Shown here piece by piece: positions 11,907 to 23,467 of a DNA stretch of 64,000 bases; the first letter of the stretch is position 1; every line of letters starts with the position of its first letter. The notes below the pieces were generated by a model. That model ran no database searches and was not told the origin of the DNA. It was given only the letters and a program-made list of their open reading frames with translations. Position numbers and translations under genes: made by a program. The DNA is from Hypomyces perniciosus (Eukaryota; Ascomycota; Sordariomycetes; Hypocreales; Hypocreaceae). Location: positions 4,278,001 to 4,342,000 of the forward strand of contig SPDT01000001.1 of assembly GCA_008477525.1 (NCBI GenBank), read 5' to 3'.

Positions 11907-12452
11907 TCAAACAATCACGTTGATCTTGATATCAGCGTACTCCGGATCGTTAACCACCAAGCACTTTGGTCCCTCCTCTTCAAAGGTCTTGGTATCAAGA
12001 ATCATTGTTGCCAGAATCTTCGCAGTCTCGGTTTCGCTCGCATTATCGGAACACTTGTGGTGGCATCCAGGAGCCTCGTACCAGGAGCCGGGAGACTCGA
12101 TCAAGTAGGTTGGCTCATCGTTCATCTTGTTGTACACCTTCCCCTCGATGCAGACTGCCGCAACGGAAGCGGTGCCGTGACGATGCGGTGGGGTGGAACC
12201 TTTGGGTGGGACGTCGACGAGTAGGCCGATGACAGACTTTCCGGGAAGGCTGGCAGGTTTGTAGTGATATAGGACCGTGACGGTTGGCAGGGGAAGGCTG
12301 TAGTGATACTATCAGCTTCCACGTTCCATCAAACGGTATCTTTCAAGCCGCTACTTCGATAGAACCAAGGTTTACAGGCTCACTTACCTCCGGTCGTAAG
12401 GACGGTCTGCAACAACCTTTGCGTTACCGGTCGTTTCACATTTGGTGGACAT
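11907..12452 (-). CDS. Small cupin-domain protein
   Basis: This is a single-domain cupin of 151 residues with exons 12452-12388 and 12297-11907 on the minus strand. The start is ATG at 12452 (MSTKCETTGNAKVV) and the join gives DRPYDRSLPLPTVTVLYHYK. Cupin motif 1 is PPHRHGTASVAAVCIEG (HxH present, but the usual Glu after it is missing) and motif 2 is PGSWYEAPGCHHKCSDN, with PxG, His and Asn. Two or three His could still hold a metal. Fungal relatives are generally annotated as cupin or ChrR-like proteins of unknown substrate. No signal peptide is visible, so it is likely cytosolic. A specific reaction cannot be assigned. Confidence 0.85.
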
Positions 12453-13845
12453 TTTGCCTGGTGTATAAGTGTTAAGGAATCGCTGAAGGGTGGTTTTCTT
12501 ATTGTTGCAAAGTTGACTGTTGGTGTTGAGTCTTAAATCACCAGGACGAAATCACAGTATTTATATGTCTCTTCTCATTCAACCCCAACCCACTTGGTAC
12601 GTTCAGCTTGGAAGTTCAACGTCATAGTCCAATACCCCCTGAATGTCGTGGTGGAACCTGACACGGCATTCTCGCGGATACCCGTCTCTTGGCTTCATCC
12701 TAACGGGTACGGCATTCCAGAGATTTCATAAGAAACCTTTAAGGTTTAGGCCGGGCATGAATGAACCACATTTCCCAATGGATACCCGGTGATGGCGCCG
12801 TTGGCCATGGGATAAGTCTTCATATGCCTCATCATGACGACTCACCACAAGGATGATAAAAAAGAAAGAAATTGCTAAAATTTATGTGAGCAACAGAGTA
12901 TACCTCTTTCTTACCATATTGATACCTTCTAGTGAGCTTTTTCCAGTTTTCTTTTTCTGTGTTTTCCCCCGTCGCTTCATGCATGGTTGATCATCTGTTA
13001 CACGGATAGCCTATCCGGCAATTCTCAACAGGAAAAAGATGGAACCAGCATACGAAGTACTTCGCATCCAAATCCCATACAATCCGACATGGATAGGCTT
13101 ACCGGTCTGTAAGTAACCAATAGCCAAGTAGCATTGACTTGAGCATTTGGAACCAACTCAACAGACTATATGCAATGTCATCCTAGACTTGGCGACACAA
13201 CCACCCAAGACCACATTTATGCGAGCATGGCCTGATTCCGGAAGCTATGGAGACCGTAACATTGGTTGAAACGCACACAGGAATTTTTGGTTGCCGAAAT
13301 TTATACTTAGGTCACGCTATCCATTGTGTTGCCGAGAGAGAACTTTCTGTCCATTCCCCGCATTGAGATCAGCCTGGGAATGATGATGTTATGTTGATGC
13401 GCACGAGTACACGTAGCTCTCTGTTGGGTTTGAAATCACGTAAAAATGGAACGCATTTTGGATAGTCAGATATCACTGTCGACTTATCAACAAGACATGT
13501 TGAAATCTAGAAAACGGTGTGACTCCAATTGTGCCAAGTCGAAAGAATTTTCATGTTGCATGATCGTTCGACATGGGGATTTTCGGAAGCGGCAACTCGG
13601 AGGTGGAGATGTCAAGCCTCCCCACTTGATGCATAGAGAGAGAGACGCTTTCGACAACGGATACAGTAATATATAATCCGATTCTGTAAAACATTGGTAG
13701 GATTTGTTGGATGTGCATAAGACATTGTAATTGTAGTAGTAGTATTACTAACTCGAGACCGGACGCAGCACTCCGTACGTACGACGCAGTAGTCACAAAG
13801 ATCAAGCGTGTGCTGCCGGAGAGCTCGGATATGCAGGTCATTATG

Positions 13846-13868
13846 TACTCCGTACTCCGTACTTCGTA
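13846..13868. repeat. Tandem GTAC-type motif (TACTCCGTACTCCGTACTTCGTA)
   Basis: Three overlapping copies of the dispersed motif are fused head to tail: TACTCCGTA, TACTCCGTAC and TACTTCGTA. The units share their terminal TAC. Similar fused copies occur at 33350-33366, 39369-39384 and 52343-52359, so the fused form recurs and is not a one-off. Confidence 0.7.
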
Positions 13869-14321
13869 GTAAGGTAGTATTCGGAAAATTGAAACCAGGC
13901 CAGATATGCGGCCCTTGATGTGAACGGTCCGTTTTGCAGCATCGCGTATCATCCGTATGTCAACGAAGCGGGGGAGAACTAAAGTATGGATTACGAATCT
14001 TCCGGTTGACACGGTTCAACAGGCCAGGCTAAACTTGTTTGCCCACGTAAGCAGATAAGGTGTGAACTTGGGGTATCCTGGCTTACTCTGTCGCGGGCCC
14101 AGTGGCGTTTATAAATAATAGCTTCCAAGACGAGTCCATTGTTTCAATAGTCTCAAAATCGTTTTCAACTCTATCGGATTATCATTAGCAGCAAACTTGG
14201 CGATCTGCCTTAGGCATGTGTTTTCCTTCTTCGTTAATTACCGCCACCGTACACTATCGTCATGGAATTGCGACTAAGGGCATTGTTGTGATCCTACTAC
14301 GAGTACTACTCGTACCGCGAG

Positions 14322-14764
14322 TACTTCGTACGGGGTGCGCCGCCTTGGGCATGTTGAGGCTTGGGCTTTAATGCAAATGGCTGAGGGCGTGGCCGCGGAA
14401 TCGATCATGCATTGGAGTATTACCTCGTAGTTAGTATGAAGTACTTCGTACGAAGTAGTACCATCTCGATTTCTATTGCCCCTAATTTATCTAAATCCTC
14501 AACGAAACAACTTTCAGAGTGGCTGTACGGAGTACGAATAGGCCGCCGAGCGATAGCCGTGAATGTTTTATTCCGCACCTCCGAGTAAAACAAGAGAGAA
14601 AAAAAACCTGCTCCGTATTAGTCCGAAGTGCTAATAGACGAAATGAAAAGCCATTCGTGACGGAATCATTGGCTCAAGCAGGGGCCTTGATGCATAGGAT
14701 TGTACATATCACACAGGTATACGAAGTACAACTGCCGAGGCAGCACTCCGTATGTACTTCGTAC
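14322..14764. repeat. Cluster of GTAC-spacer-GTAC motifs
   Basis: Within about 440 bp the motif appears at 14322-14331, 14442-14459 (two overlapping inverted copies), 14526-14535, 14719-14728 and 14755-14764. Both spacer classes occur (TTC/GAA and TCC/GGA). Confidence 0.65.
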
Positions 14765-15280
14765 TGTTTGCAGATCTTCCTACGAGTACAGAGTCTCGTG
14801 ATGAGATTGATGCCATAACGTTCACTCCAGCAGGAAGTGGATGCCTGCGTATTATGTCGTAGGCCCTCGTATCTACGAGTAATAGTATCTCCCAAGCAAG
14901 AAATCAATTGAAGTGCCGACCAGAGTGTGAAAAGCACAGGTTGACAACCCCTTTTCGGTACTGGGCCGATCCCAGCAGCGTGGAAACATTGCTTGCACAC
15001 TGTGAGTTTAGTTCCATGCAGAGCGCATGCACAAAGGACGCGCGCATCACACGCTACTGCAGGAACGCGCGCAGAGGACGCTTTGGATTTGGGTGACTTT
15101 GCGGGTGAAAAACACTGTGCTAGTATTGACATGTGCAAAACGCGGGAGAGCAAGACTGAAAACTTTTCGTCCCCTTGGTGGAGTTGCTACACGCAATATG
15201 ACTTCATGTTGCGATTGGTTGAAGAATTGTCAGCACGGAATATTAATACACACGGAGTATTAATATGGAGTACTGCTAGT

Positions 15281-15330
15281 AATAGCAGTACTAGTAATAG
15301 TAGTAGTAGTATTATTACTTCGTACTCTGA
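15281..15330. repeat. TAG/TAC trinucleotide run
   Basis: This is an imperfect array of TAG and AGTA units ending in a TACTTCGTAC-like motif. Comparable runs are found at about 15667-15692, 36469-36488 and 39557-39590, often adjoining a GTAC-type motif. Confidence 0.6.
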
Positions 15331-17698
15331 TGAAGAAAGTCTGACATACTGAGTGAGACCTGCATCAATCACGGCCGTCATGTTCAGCTTTGGCCCCTGA
15401 GCAAGGAACTTCAACGCGATGCGAATCGTCAATCTTCACAGCTGCGATAACCACTCTAGTACTCGTACTCGAGCGGATGCTGATCTTCTGAGAGAGAGAC
15501 AATTTGCAACGTGTCGTGCGATTACCGTCCCGAGACACATTAATACGCCTGGCCCTTGTCACTAGACGACGGAGAATGAGCATCGTCAGAAACGGATGAT
15601 TGCCTACTGCTAACGATGCCTTTTTTGGGTCAGTTTTAGTAGCCCGTATTTCGCAGTCCTAGTAGCACTACTACTACTACTACTGCTACTACTTCGTAGC
15701 ACTTCGTATTGCTGGTATTTGAAATCCTGGATAGTACGAGCAATGGGGAAACCTTATATGTTCAGATTGCCGATGTCGATGCGGATGCCCGCCACCACGG
15801 CGCAATAGCTGCATGTCTCTTGTCGTATCACTGAACTGCGCACGTTCAAGGGACTGTTGGATGCAGACGCAACAGGGAGTCATCTCCTCCAAATCTCGGA
15901 TGCCCATACTCCGTACGAGTACAAGTATTCATCCATGCACTGAACAAGTGTTGTAAGAAATGGTTATGCATCATGTCTCCTTATTGTGGCTGACAATTCA
16001 CAATGTGATCATCATCGTCGGCGTTACGCGTGGACCAACGGCTGCGAGCCTAGTCAACGCTAGACAGGGCTGATCCCACAGCGCTGGTGATGACGACAAG
16101 GATGAAGTCAGGTCAGGATGGTGTGGACACTACCAGAATAGCAGTACTAGTAGTAATAGGCACCTATTATTACGGAGCCTGGAAATAAGAGAGACCCAAC
16201 ACACCGGAGCCAAGATGGACGGTAAATGCTGATCTTGATGCGTTCTCGTCCGCCCAACGGAGTTAATATTGTACTGCCCTGACTGTACATACAAAGTACA
16301 CCATACGAAGTACATAATATTGTCTCAACATCGAGAGCCAAGAAGCCCTGTGAGCTTGATTGTTCTTGCATAATCGAGTGCGGAGTGGCAGAAACGAGGT
16401 GCATCCGAGTAAGTAATATGTGAATGTGATGTATCACACAGCAACGATCATGATTCGCTGTATCGGGAGTGGCACTCAGGGGCAAGCGGGTTTAATGTGC
16501 GCAATGTTTCTCTCACAGTTTGAAAACAAAAAGCAAAAAAGCCACAGATACGGCTGTCTTTTCTTTTCGGTGTCTTTTTCTTTTTTTGTTGGTAGGATGG
16601 AAAGATGAGGTGTTCGAGGCACGCCCCCTTACATATGTACTCTGTATGCCAAAACCATCCTTTAGTGTCACGGATAATCCTGATTCCAGTACGAGCTGTT
16701 CTCTCGCCGGCAAAACTCGCAGCCGTTACCTACGAAGACTATGAAGGCACTACTCCGTAGAGGCCGTTGTTCTCTCGTTAATTAATAGGCCTTGAACCAA
16801 CACCAGAGACACTACGGATGCCCGGAACAGCACTCCGCAAGAGCCGGCAGGCAGCTCGGCGTGCTACAACCCACTGTAGCAGTGCTAACGGTGCTGCTAA
16901 CAGCCTCATCGGCTCAGTCCAAGCCTTCCGGCCGCCCCGCTAAGCCGCTGAAAGCCCCACTAGGACCCCACTATGCTGGCTGAGGCGGGACCCGCCTGTC
17001 ACCGCACTGTTCATTTCCTTGCCCGTTCCCTCCAGGGGCCCTCCCTTGCCCCTGAACTGAAAGTTTTAGCGGTTACACAGGCCCCTCCGCGTACCGGCAT
17101 ATGCCGCCTGCAGCATCGATCCAGCAGAGCACTCGTACCTAAGAGAAGCTCACACTCTTGCTCAAGCACATCCACGTTCCACATCTTACATCTCTCCGAT
17201 CTCTGCACCAGAATGACAGGTCGATAGGGTTAATCTGATCTGTTCCATATTGACGGCTTCACAACTGTCTTCACACTCGTTTCCTATTCATTACACATCA
17301 TAGTACAGACAATTGTGTGGGTATGCGCGCGCTTTCAGCCTCACATTCGACGTTAGCCCACCAGCCCACCACATTCGCTCGTCGAAGCCGTTTATTAAGA
17401 ACCACCTTGACGGGAAACGATAATATTGCGAAACACGGAACCGCAACGCTCATTATTCTTATCAACTAGGGGTTCGCTTCTCGTTACTCGACAACATACA
17501 CATCACTGTGCAGCGCAGCGCAGGTAACCGTTCAATCGAATTACTCTCTGGAGTGCCGTCTATGGGTGCGACTGTGCTCCCGACAGAAACTGCATTTACC
17601 ACTCTTCTCTCATTTACATCACCAAATCTTGATCATATCTGAATGGGTCGGGTCTGAGTTTGAGGCGCCTCAGCCATCCCCGAAACGCCGATTCCACC

Positions 17699-20158
17699 AT
17701 GGCCAATGGGAATACCCTCGACCCTCTACAGGGCAACCATACTTTCCCTCGACGAATGGATCCCAGTGCTCTCGCTGATACTGAGAACCCATTGCGGCAG
17801 ACCAAATTAGGACGTCGAGAATCTAGACTGGGACTGAGAAACCTCTTTGGACGCTCAAGCAAGACTACCAAAGAGCAGGATGGACTGGCGCCGCCCAAGA
17901 CACCCTCGCGGTCTGGCGGCATTCGAGCCTCCATTGCGGAGATGAGCCATTGGCCATATGGCCAACAGGCCCGATCCGAAATCACCCTTCCCACAGCGCA
18001 TCAACCTTGGGAGACTCCCTATGAGCCACCCGGACCTGGGCAACAGTCCAGTCGTGAGTCGCATAACGGAGCAGGGAAGCGCAAGCCAGGTATAGGTGCA
18101 GTAAAGCAATCTCGAAATATGCTCGCGACATGGACTGCACCGCCTCTATTCAAAGCATACCCCCAATCTACCAGGCACAAAATACTCCCCGCAGTCACAA
18201 TATCTGCGGACGCCATCCTGCGATTGAACGAGAAGAAGATCTCGTCAGGCGCTGACCCAACAGCATCTATTAATGATTTAATGGGAGAGAGCCAGGGAGC
18301 TGACAAGGAGAAACCCAAGAGGAGGCTTCGCAGCGACTCTTTGGCGGCTGGAAACCTTCAGTGGACAACTAAAATCTATGTTTTGGTAACTTCCGGTTAC
18401 CTGTTGCAGTATTCCAGCGATGGTCACGTTGATCGTCTCCCTGAGAAGGTGTTGCGTCTAGGTCGATCATCCGCAGCCTTTGCAACCGATGTGATTCCAG
18501 GGCGGCATTGGGTTCTACAAGTCTCGTCCGCTACTGACGGCGACGGCGCACCCTCGACAGATTCTCGGTCGCTATTCTCCAGGCTTCCCTTTCGAATACC
18601 TGATAAACGCCAAAGCTCCAACTTGTTCATGGTTTTCGAAAACGCAGAGGACATGGAAGAGTGGCTGACCAGCTTACGTGGTGCGATTGAGAAATTGGGC
18701 GGCAAGAAGAATGTTTCTGAGACTGGAGCGACCAAAGTGGACGACAATGATGTACACCTTCGTACAGTATCAAGTCAGCGGACAATCGTTGTCAGGGATC
18801 ACGCTCAATTCTCACAGGTCATGAGTTCGCCGAGCTCTTCATCACAGGAGGATCAAGAGCCCCGAGCCAGCGTTTGCTCGACATCAGTGACTGACTACGA
18901 TGTCGCCACACAAGACGCAACCCCGGATGACGACGCATCAACAACAAACAGTGTTATATCCCACGATAGTCGCCAGCTGGAAAATCTGCGCGACAGCTCC
19001 AATCGCCTGTCTCTCTTGTCCTCAGGCCAACGAACGGTGATGACATCAACTACCTCTTCCCCCGCAAGCTCTCCAATTCTAGACCGGTTTCCTAGACCGG
19101 GAGACGGGCTACCTGTTTGTCGAGATATTAATGCTATGCCTGAGGCACGGCCAAGACCAAATGCTGGCATCATCTTGCATCGGCGGATGTCTCTGCAAAC
19201 CGTTGGTCCACTTATTGGAGAGACCAGTATCGGAAGAGTAGCGGATCAGCGACCCGTTTCATCATGTGGCCGTGGAACTCGAAGCGAGGGGACCCTTTCT
19301 CCTCTCGGATCATATCCCACTCCCAATTTCAGTGTCCCGCACTCGTCAAGCCGGCGATTTTCCTATATCAAGCCATCATTCATGGAGTCGGATGCTCCAC
19401 CTCCACCACCGAAAGACAGCATAATGGTAATCCCCCGGACTACGTTGCGCAAACTGTCGACAATTCGAGCTGGGCGACCTTTGTCTACCGTTGAAGATCA
19501 ACCGTCTCCTAGAGAAAGCATCCCAGAACGACCGGCGACGTGCCACAATGTCGAACCTAGGCCCTCAACACCTCTAGCCGACGTTCCCAGAGTGCCGCGG
19601 GGACGATTGATGTTGGTCCAACATATACCGAGTCGTGATCCGAGTCGTGATGGGGCATCTAGCCGGCGTTCAAGCTGGGTATCCGTAGAAGCTACTCTTT
19701 GCCCCCACAGGCTCTCAAGCATTGGCGCGATGGGAAAACACGGTGATGGTGGAAACACTCGGCCGTTACAGCCGCTGAGTATGCCCTTGGTCGTGCCCAA
19801 GGCTGGGGATGGCAGAAAATCCAGATCTTCCTTGGATCCTAGCGAAACAAACCGAAGCGGCTCCATCAGCCGATCCCGCGCAGCGAAGCGCGCAAGCATA
19901 AGCTCCATTCACTCTGACCGACCGAGTTCGGGCGACACGGAGCCGCTACCGAGACGTGCGCCGCAGCCAACAGGACCTCTTCCCCCTATTCCTCAACACT
20001 CAACCGCCAGCAAACAGACTGTACAAGTGGTTATGCCTACCAAGGTTTTGGTCAGTAAGAGAAGCATGCCCCAGATAGTGGTGGACGGGCCCCCTCCGGC
20101 TCCGCCACCGACCTGTGCTCTTCCACCAATCCCACAGAAGCCGACAGTCGAGGCATGA
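17699..20158 (+). CDS. PH-domain protein with long disordered tail
   Basis: This intronless gene encodes 819 residues. I place the start at ATG 17699 because its context (CCACCATGG) is the ideal initiation context; the frame is open further upstream but only to a TTG. About residues 215-335 form a pleckstrin-homology domain: KIYVLVTSGYLLQYSSDGHV starts the beta-barrel, and NLFMVFENAEDMEEWLTSLR is the terminal strand and helix with the invariant Trp. The barrel carries a long Ser/Asp-rich loop. The rest is Ser/Pro/Arg-rich and disordered, ending in proline runs (PPPAPPPTCALPPIP) that could bind SH3 or EVH1 domains. PH domains often bind phosphoinositides or proteins at membranes; the partner here is unknown. 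Phosphorylation is plausible given the Ser density, but this is inference. Confidence 0.85.
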   Translation: MANGNTLDPLQGNHTFPRRMDPSALADTENPLRQTKLGRRESRLGLRNLFGRSSKTTKEQDGLAPPKTPSRSGGIRASIAEMSHWPYGQQARSEITLPTAHQPWETPYEPPGPGQQSSRESHNGAGKRKPGIGAVKQSRNMLATWTAPPLFKAYPQSTRHKILPAVTISADAILRLNEKKISSGADPTASINDLMGESQGADKEKPKRRLRSDSLAAGNLQWTTKIYVLVTSGYLLQYSSDGHVDRLPEKVLRLGRSSAAFATDVIPGRHWVLQVSSATDGDGAPSTDSRSLFSRLPFRIPDKRQSSNLFMVFENAEDMEEWLTSLRGAIEKLGGKKNVSETGATKVDDNDVHLRTVSSQRTIVVRDHAQFSQVMSSPSSSSQEDQEPRASVCSTSVTDYDVATQDATPDDDASTTNSVISHDSRQLENLRDSSNRLSLLSSGQRTVMTSTTSSPASSPILDRFPRPGDGLPVCRDINAMPEARPRPNAGIILHRRMSLQTVGPLIGETSIGRVADQRPVSSCGRGTRSEGTLSPLGSYPTPNFSVPHSSSRRFSYIKPSFMESDAPPPPPKDSIMVIPRTTLRKLSTIRAGRPLSTVEDQPSPRESIPERPATCHNVEPRPSTPLADVPRVPRGRLMLVQHIPSRDPSRDGASSRRSSWVSVEATLCPHRLSSIGAMGKHGDGGNTRPLQPLSMPLVVPKAGDGRKSRSSLDPSETNRSGSISRSRAAKRASISSIHSDRPSSGDTEPLPRRAPQPTGPLPPIPQHSTASKQTVQVVMPTKVLVSKRSMPQIVVDGPPPAPPPTCALPPIPQKPTVEA

Positions 20159-21361
20159 GACTGTCTGACAGGATCAACCCGTCCCTTCCCTTGATATACT
20201 ATATTTCTTTATCCCCATCTTAAATTATCTTGTTCACGTTTTACCGACCACTGCGGCACACAACAGCTGCATTCAGATACTCGAAACTTTCCATTGATTC
20301 TGGTGATTCGCGTTTCAAACATCCCATGGCGGAACATATTTATTACCTGGACGGACCCGATATATTTCCTTTATCTCTGATCCCTGTACGATATAAGAAA
20401 AAGGGTGGCTTTGCGATGTATTATGAATGTATACCTTATCTTGCTCTGTACTATAACGACCGTGGGGTGTTTGGCAAAAAAGAGGCTGTTTGGGTGGACG
20501 GATAGGCGCGTCAAGAGGGAATTAGCCATCAGCTGATACAAGTTTCAATATATGTATTTATAGATACCAAAATTCATTTTAGAATTGTTCATTTCCTGTC
20601 ACGCTGGATTGCCTACTGTGTGGTGTGAGATGTGATGTGAGCTTGAAAACTTGACATGGGACCAATTGGGTTGGAGGTTCACGTCACTCTGCCGATTAAA
20701 GCAGGTAGCTTTGCATTCCGACTCGATCGGAGGGAGGGCAATTAATAGTGTTTTTGTCAGTCCTGTCTCTCCGAAGAGCAATGAAGCTATTCCCAGGAGA
20801 GAAGCCAAAGGGTCGGATCGCTAAAGGCTGTTTCAGAAAGGGTAAACGCTACTCCGCAGTCTCCACCGCGGGGGGAAGACCAACGGCTTCATTGGCATGC
20901 TTATTCTAACATGGCTTGGCATGCTGGATGTCTTGATCAGCTTCTGTTTTTGAGATGGAGGGATGCCATTACTACTCCGAACAGAGGTAAGGGCAGTATT
21001 TATATGTCTGGGTATGACGTGGAGGACGGCGATCGGACACGGGAATGGAAAGAAGGCCGGTTGGCAATTTGATGCTTAAATAGACGAGAGATTTCCCTAT
21101 ACTTTGTAGAGATAGAGCAGTCGATCTAGCTTTTGGCGTTGAAAAGAAGAGTCTCTCTCCCTGAAATTGCTACCCTTTTTAGAGGTGTAGAACGAAGGAG
21201 CACCCGAAGAAGCAATCTTACCAAGACATCTAATTATACATTGGCCAGCCTCACCGGTTCTGGTTCTCTTATCAGTGAGCGGTGTCCAATCTTTTCCTGA
21301 CATCTATGAGTAGAGAGTCGAATCCATTGATCCTCTGTACAGATTCGTCTTTCTTTTCGTC
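20159..21361. other. Intergenic, PH-gene 3' flank and promoter of the next gene
   Basis: This 1.2-kb region follows the PH-gene stop. A 91-codon frame at 20230-20505 lacks an ATG and has no recognisable content. The sequence near 21080-21360 is probably the promoter and leader of the secreted quinoprotein gene. No RNA gene or repeat array is visible. Confidence 0.5.
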
Positions 21362-22881
21362 ATGGCGCGTTCTATGTGGTTGATATTCACCACCATCGTC
21401 GCGACTGGTGCCCTCGCATCTCAAGCCGCCGCAAGTTGTACGCCTCTGCAGCCGACGTCGCAGCCAGTGACGGCGCCTGGGGTTCAGTATAAGGTATTGG
21501 TCAATGGGCTGACAGCCCCTCGGGGCATCATCATCGATTCCGAGGGCAATCTCCTCGTTGTTGAGAGGAGAGGTGGGATCCAGCGAATCGTCTTGGATGG
21601 CGGCGAGGGCCTTGATGTGTGTGTTGAGTCCAAGAAGCGGATTGTGTCTGATCAATCGGTAAGTCTAGCGTTCGTTTCTCACCTCAATACCTACGATAGA
21701 GTAGCAAGACTAATAATGGTTGTTTTCTTCTTGTTTTACATAGCTCACCCATGGCATTGCACTTTCAGCCGATGGCAAGACGCTCTTTGCCTCGTCTTCT
21801 AATGACGTCTTTGCCTATCCCTATGACGCTTCCAAGGGAACAACTGGACCTCGGAGATCCGTCATCACGGGCATGGATAGCGCAGATCATGTTACGCGAA
21901 CCTTGTTGATTCCAAGGCACAACCCGAACCTGCTCCTCGTTTCCCGCGGATCGGCTGCCAATATCGATGACCCAACCATGGAGGTGGGATCGGGTCGGTC
22001 TCAGATTCGTACCTTTGAGATTAGCAAACTCTTGGGCGGAAAGGGGCCTGTTCCGTATACCAGCGGCGCCGTGCTTGGATGGGGATTGAGGAACAGCGTT
22101 GGTGTTGCGGACCATCCTCTCTCAGGTCATATTGTAAGTTGTCCCTTGGCATTGCACCATACACCTAGGCTTACTTTACACAATATCAGTGGTCGGTTGA
22201 AAACTCCATCGACAACATGAAGCGACTTGGCAGTGCCATTCACAACACAAACCCTGGTGAGGAGCTCAACTTTCACGGCCCTCCCAACGACACCAGCAGC
22301 GCTGTCTACGGCAAGAACTATGGCTATCCCCAGTGCGTGGCCATTTTCGACGCCTCTACCGTGAAGAGCTATCCCGGCGGCGCAGCTGTTGGAAAGCAGA
22401 TGATAGGCGACCACACGGTTGCGGGCACCACAGATGAGTACTGTCTCGGCAAGACGATTTCGCCGAGAATCACGTTTGGATCACACTTGGCGCCGCTGGA
22501 CATTACGTTCCAGGGCAACGGAGCTGGCGCCTTTGTGTCGTTTCACGGAAGCTGGTGAGATATCCCTCTGCAACGGCCGTCCATATCCTCCGTAGGTCTA
22601 ACAGTAGAGCAATCAGGAACCGACAGCCCCCGAACGGCTACCGGCTCAGCCGCGTTGACTTCGGCGCAGACGGCGTCCCTGTGGAGCCCTCGACCAGCAT
22701 CAAGGCCGAAGTGCAGCTGCTGTGGAACGCCAACAATTCTCAGTGTCCCGGGAGGTGCTTCCGGCCAGTCGGGCTGGCGGTAGACGAGGCCATCGCTGCA
22801 GGCAAGAAGCGGGTGTTTATGACGAGCGATTCGACTGGAGAGGTGTTTGTGGTGACGGGAGTGCACAGGGGCAGCTCGTAG
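21362..22881 (+). CDS. Secreted sorbosone/glucose dehydrogenase-like quinoprotein
   Basis: This is a predicted extracellular six-bladed beta-propeller oxidoreductase of the soluble PQQ sugar-dehydrogenase type (L-sorbosone or pyranose dehydrogenase, AA12-like). Four exons, 21362-21658, 21744-22133, 22190-22554 and 22617-22881, give 438 residues. Residues 1 to about 24 are a signal peptide (MARSMWLIFTTIVATGALAS followed by an AAA-S-C region). Family blocks are GLTAPRGIIIDSEGNLLVVE, THGIALSADGKTLFASSS, GWGLRNSVGVADHP and the C-terminal PVGLAVDEA and KKRVFMTSDSTGEVF. The block APLDITFQGNGAGAFVSFHGSW precedes the last intron. Whether PQQ is the cofactor and which sugar is oxidised cannot be read from the sequence. 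A role in plant or cell-wall sugar oxidation is an inference. Confidence 0.85.
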
Positions 22882-23467
22882 CCCTGATTGTCTTGAATGA
22901 AGTTGTGTTGGCGATGTTTTGGTGATGTACATCTCATTGAGCCACGAAGCTATGCTATAGTGCCCCACAAGTGACACCGAAAAAGTGGCTGGGTGGCTGG
23001 GGCCTGGACGTACCGTACTTCGTAGACCTCACCATATTTCTTCCTTTCATAATCCATGCTACTATTACTGCTACTTCGTACAACCAGACCAAAAAAAAAA
23101 AAAAAGAGAGAAACAATTCGTCTTTGCCAAGAACAAAAATATCTATAGCACTCACTCATTCATTGTACACGATGGCTGCTGCCTTTTGAGACGCACTCCA
23201 ACCCGCTATGCCATTCATTTGCCATCTGCGCCAAAGGCGGTGATTGTACGCACGGCTTCGTCCGCGGCGGATTCGCTCCCCTCGTCCCGTCTCGTCTCTT
23301 CTCCCTCGTCTCCTCTCTCTCATCTCTCCGCCTTTTCGTCCCCTGGGCGGCCCGTTAAGTCGGCCAAAGCAGCAGCAGCAGCAACAGCAGCAACAATAAC
23401 GCCCTTTGCCTCTCGAGCTGCCGCCTTGGATCGCGTCGCTTCAAAGACCGAAGCGAACAAACAAAAC
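22882..23467. other. Intergenic / leader of the next membrane-protein gene
   Basis: A TACTTCGTA motif lies near 23016-23024 and an A15 tract near 23090. The frame of the next gene is open back to about 22985, but the region reads as Ser/Pro-rich low complexity and the first reasonable ATG is at 23468. The upstream part is probably 5' UTR. Confidence 0.45.

Larger units (their letters stand above)
12453..17698. other. 5.2-kb gene-poor region rich in GTAC-type repeats
   Basis: I find no frame here with recognisable protein content; the longest frames are 150-160 codons, without domains, and several lack an ATG. The region contains many GTAC-spacer-GTAC motifs, including tandem copies at 13846-13868, 14442-14459 and 14719-14764, plus TAG/TAC trinucleotide runs. 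The last few hundred bases probably form the promoter and 5' leader of the PH-domain gene. Confidence 0.55.

Noticed and set aside
15281..15692. Trinucleotide runs considered as a CRISPR-like or telomere-like array
   Set aside because: No spacers of constant length, no TTAGGG units; they are simple microsatellites.
17660..17698. Upstream in-frame extension of the PH-domain gene
   Set aside because: It begins with TTG, whereas the ATG at 17699 has an ideal CCACCATGG context.
20230..20505. 91-codon frame after the PH-domain gene
   Set aside because: No ATG start, no domain, and the position fits a 3' UTR.
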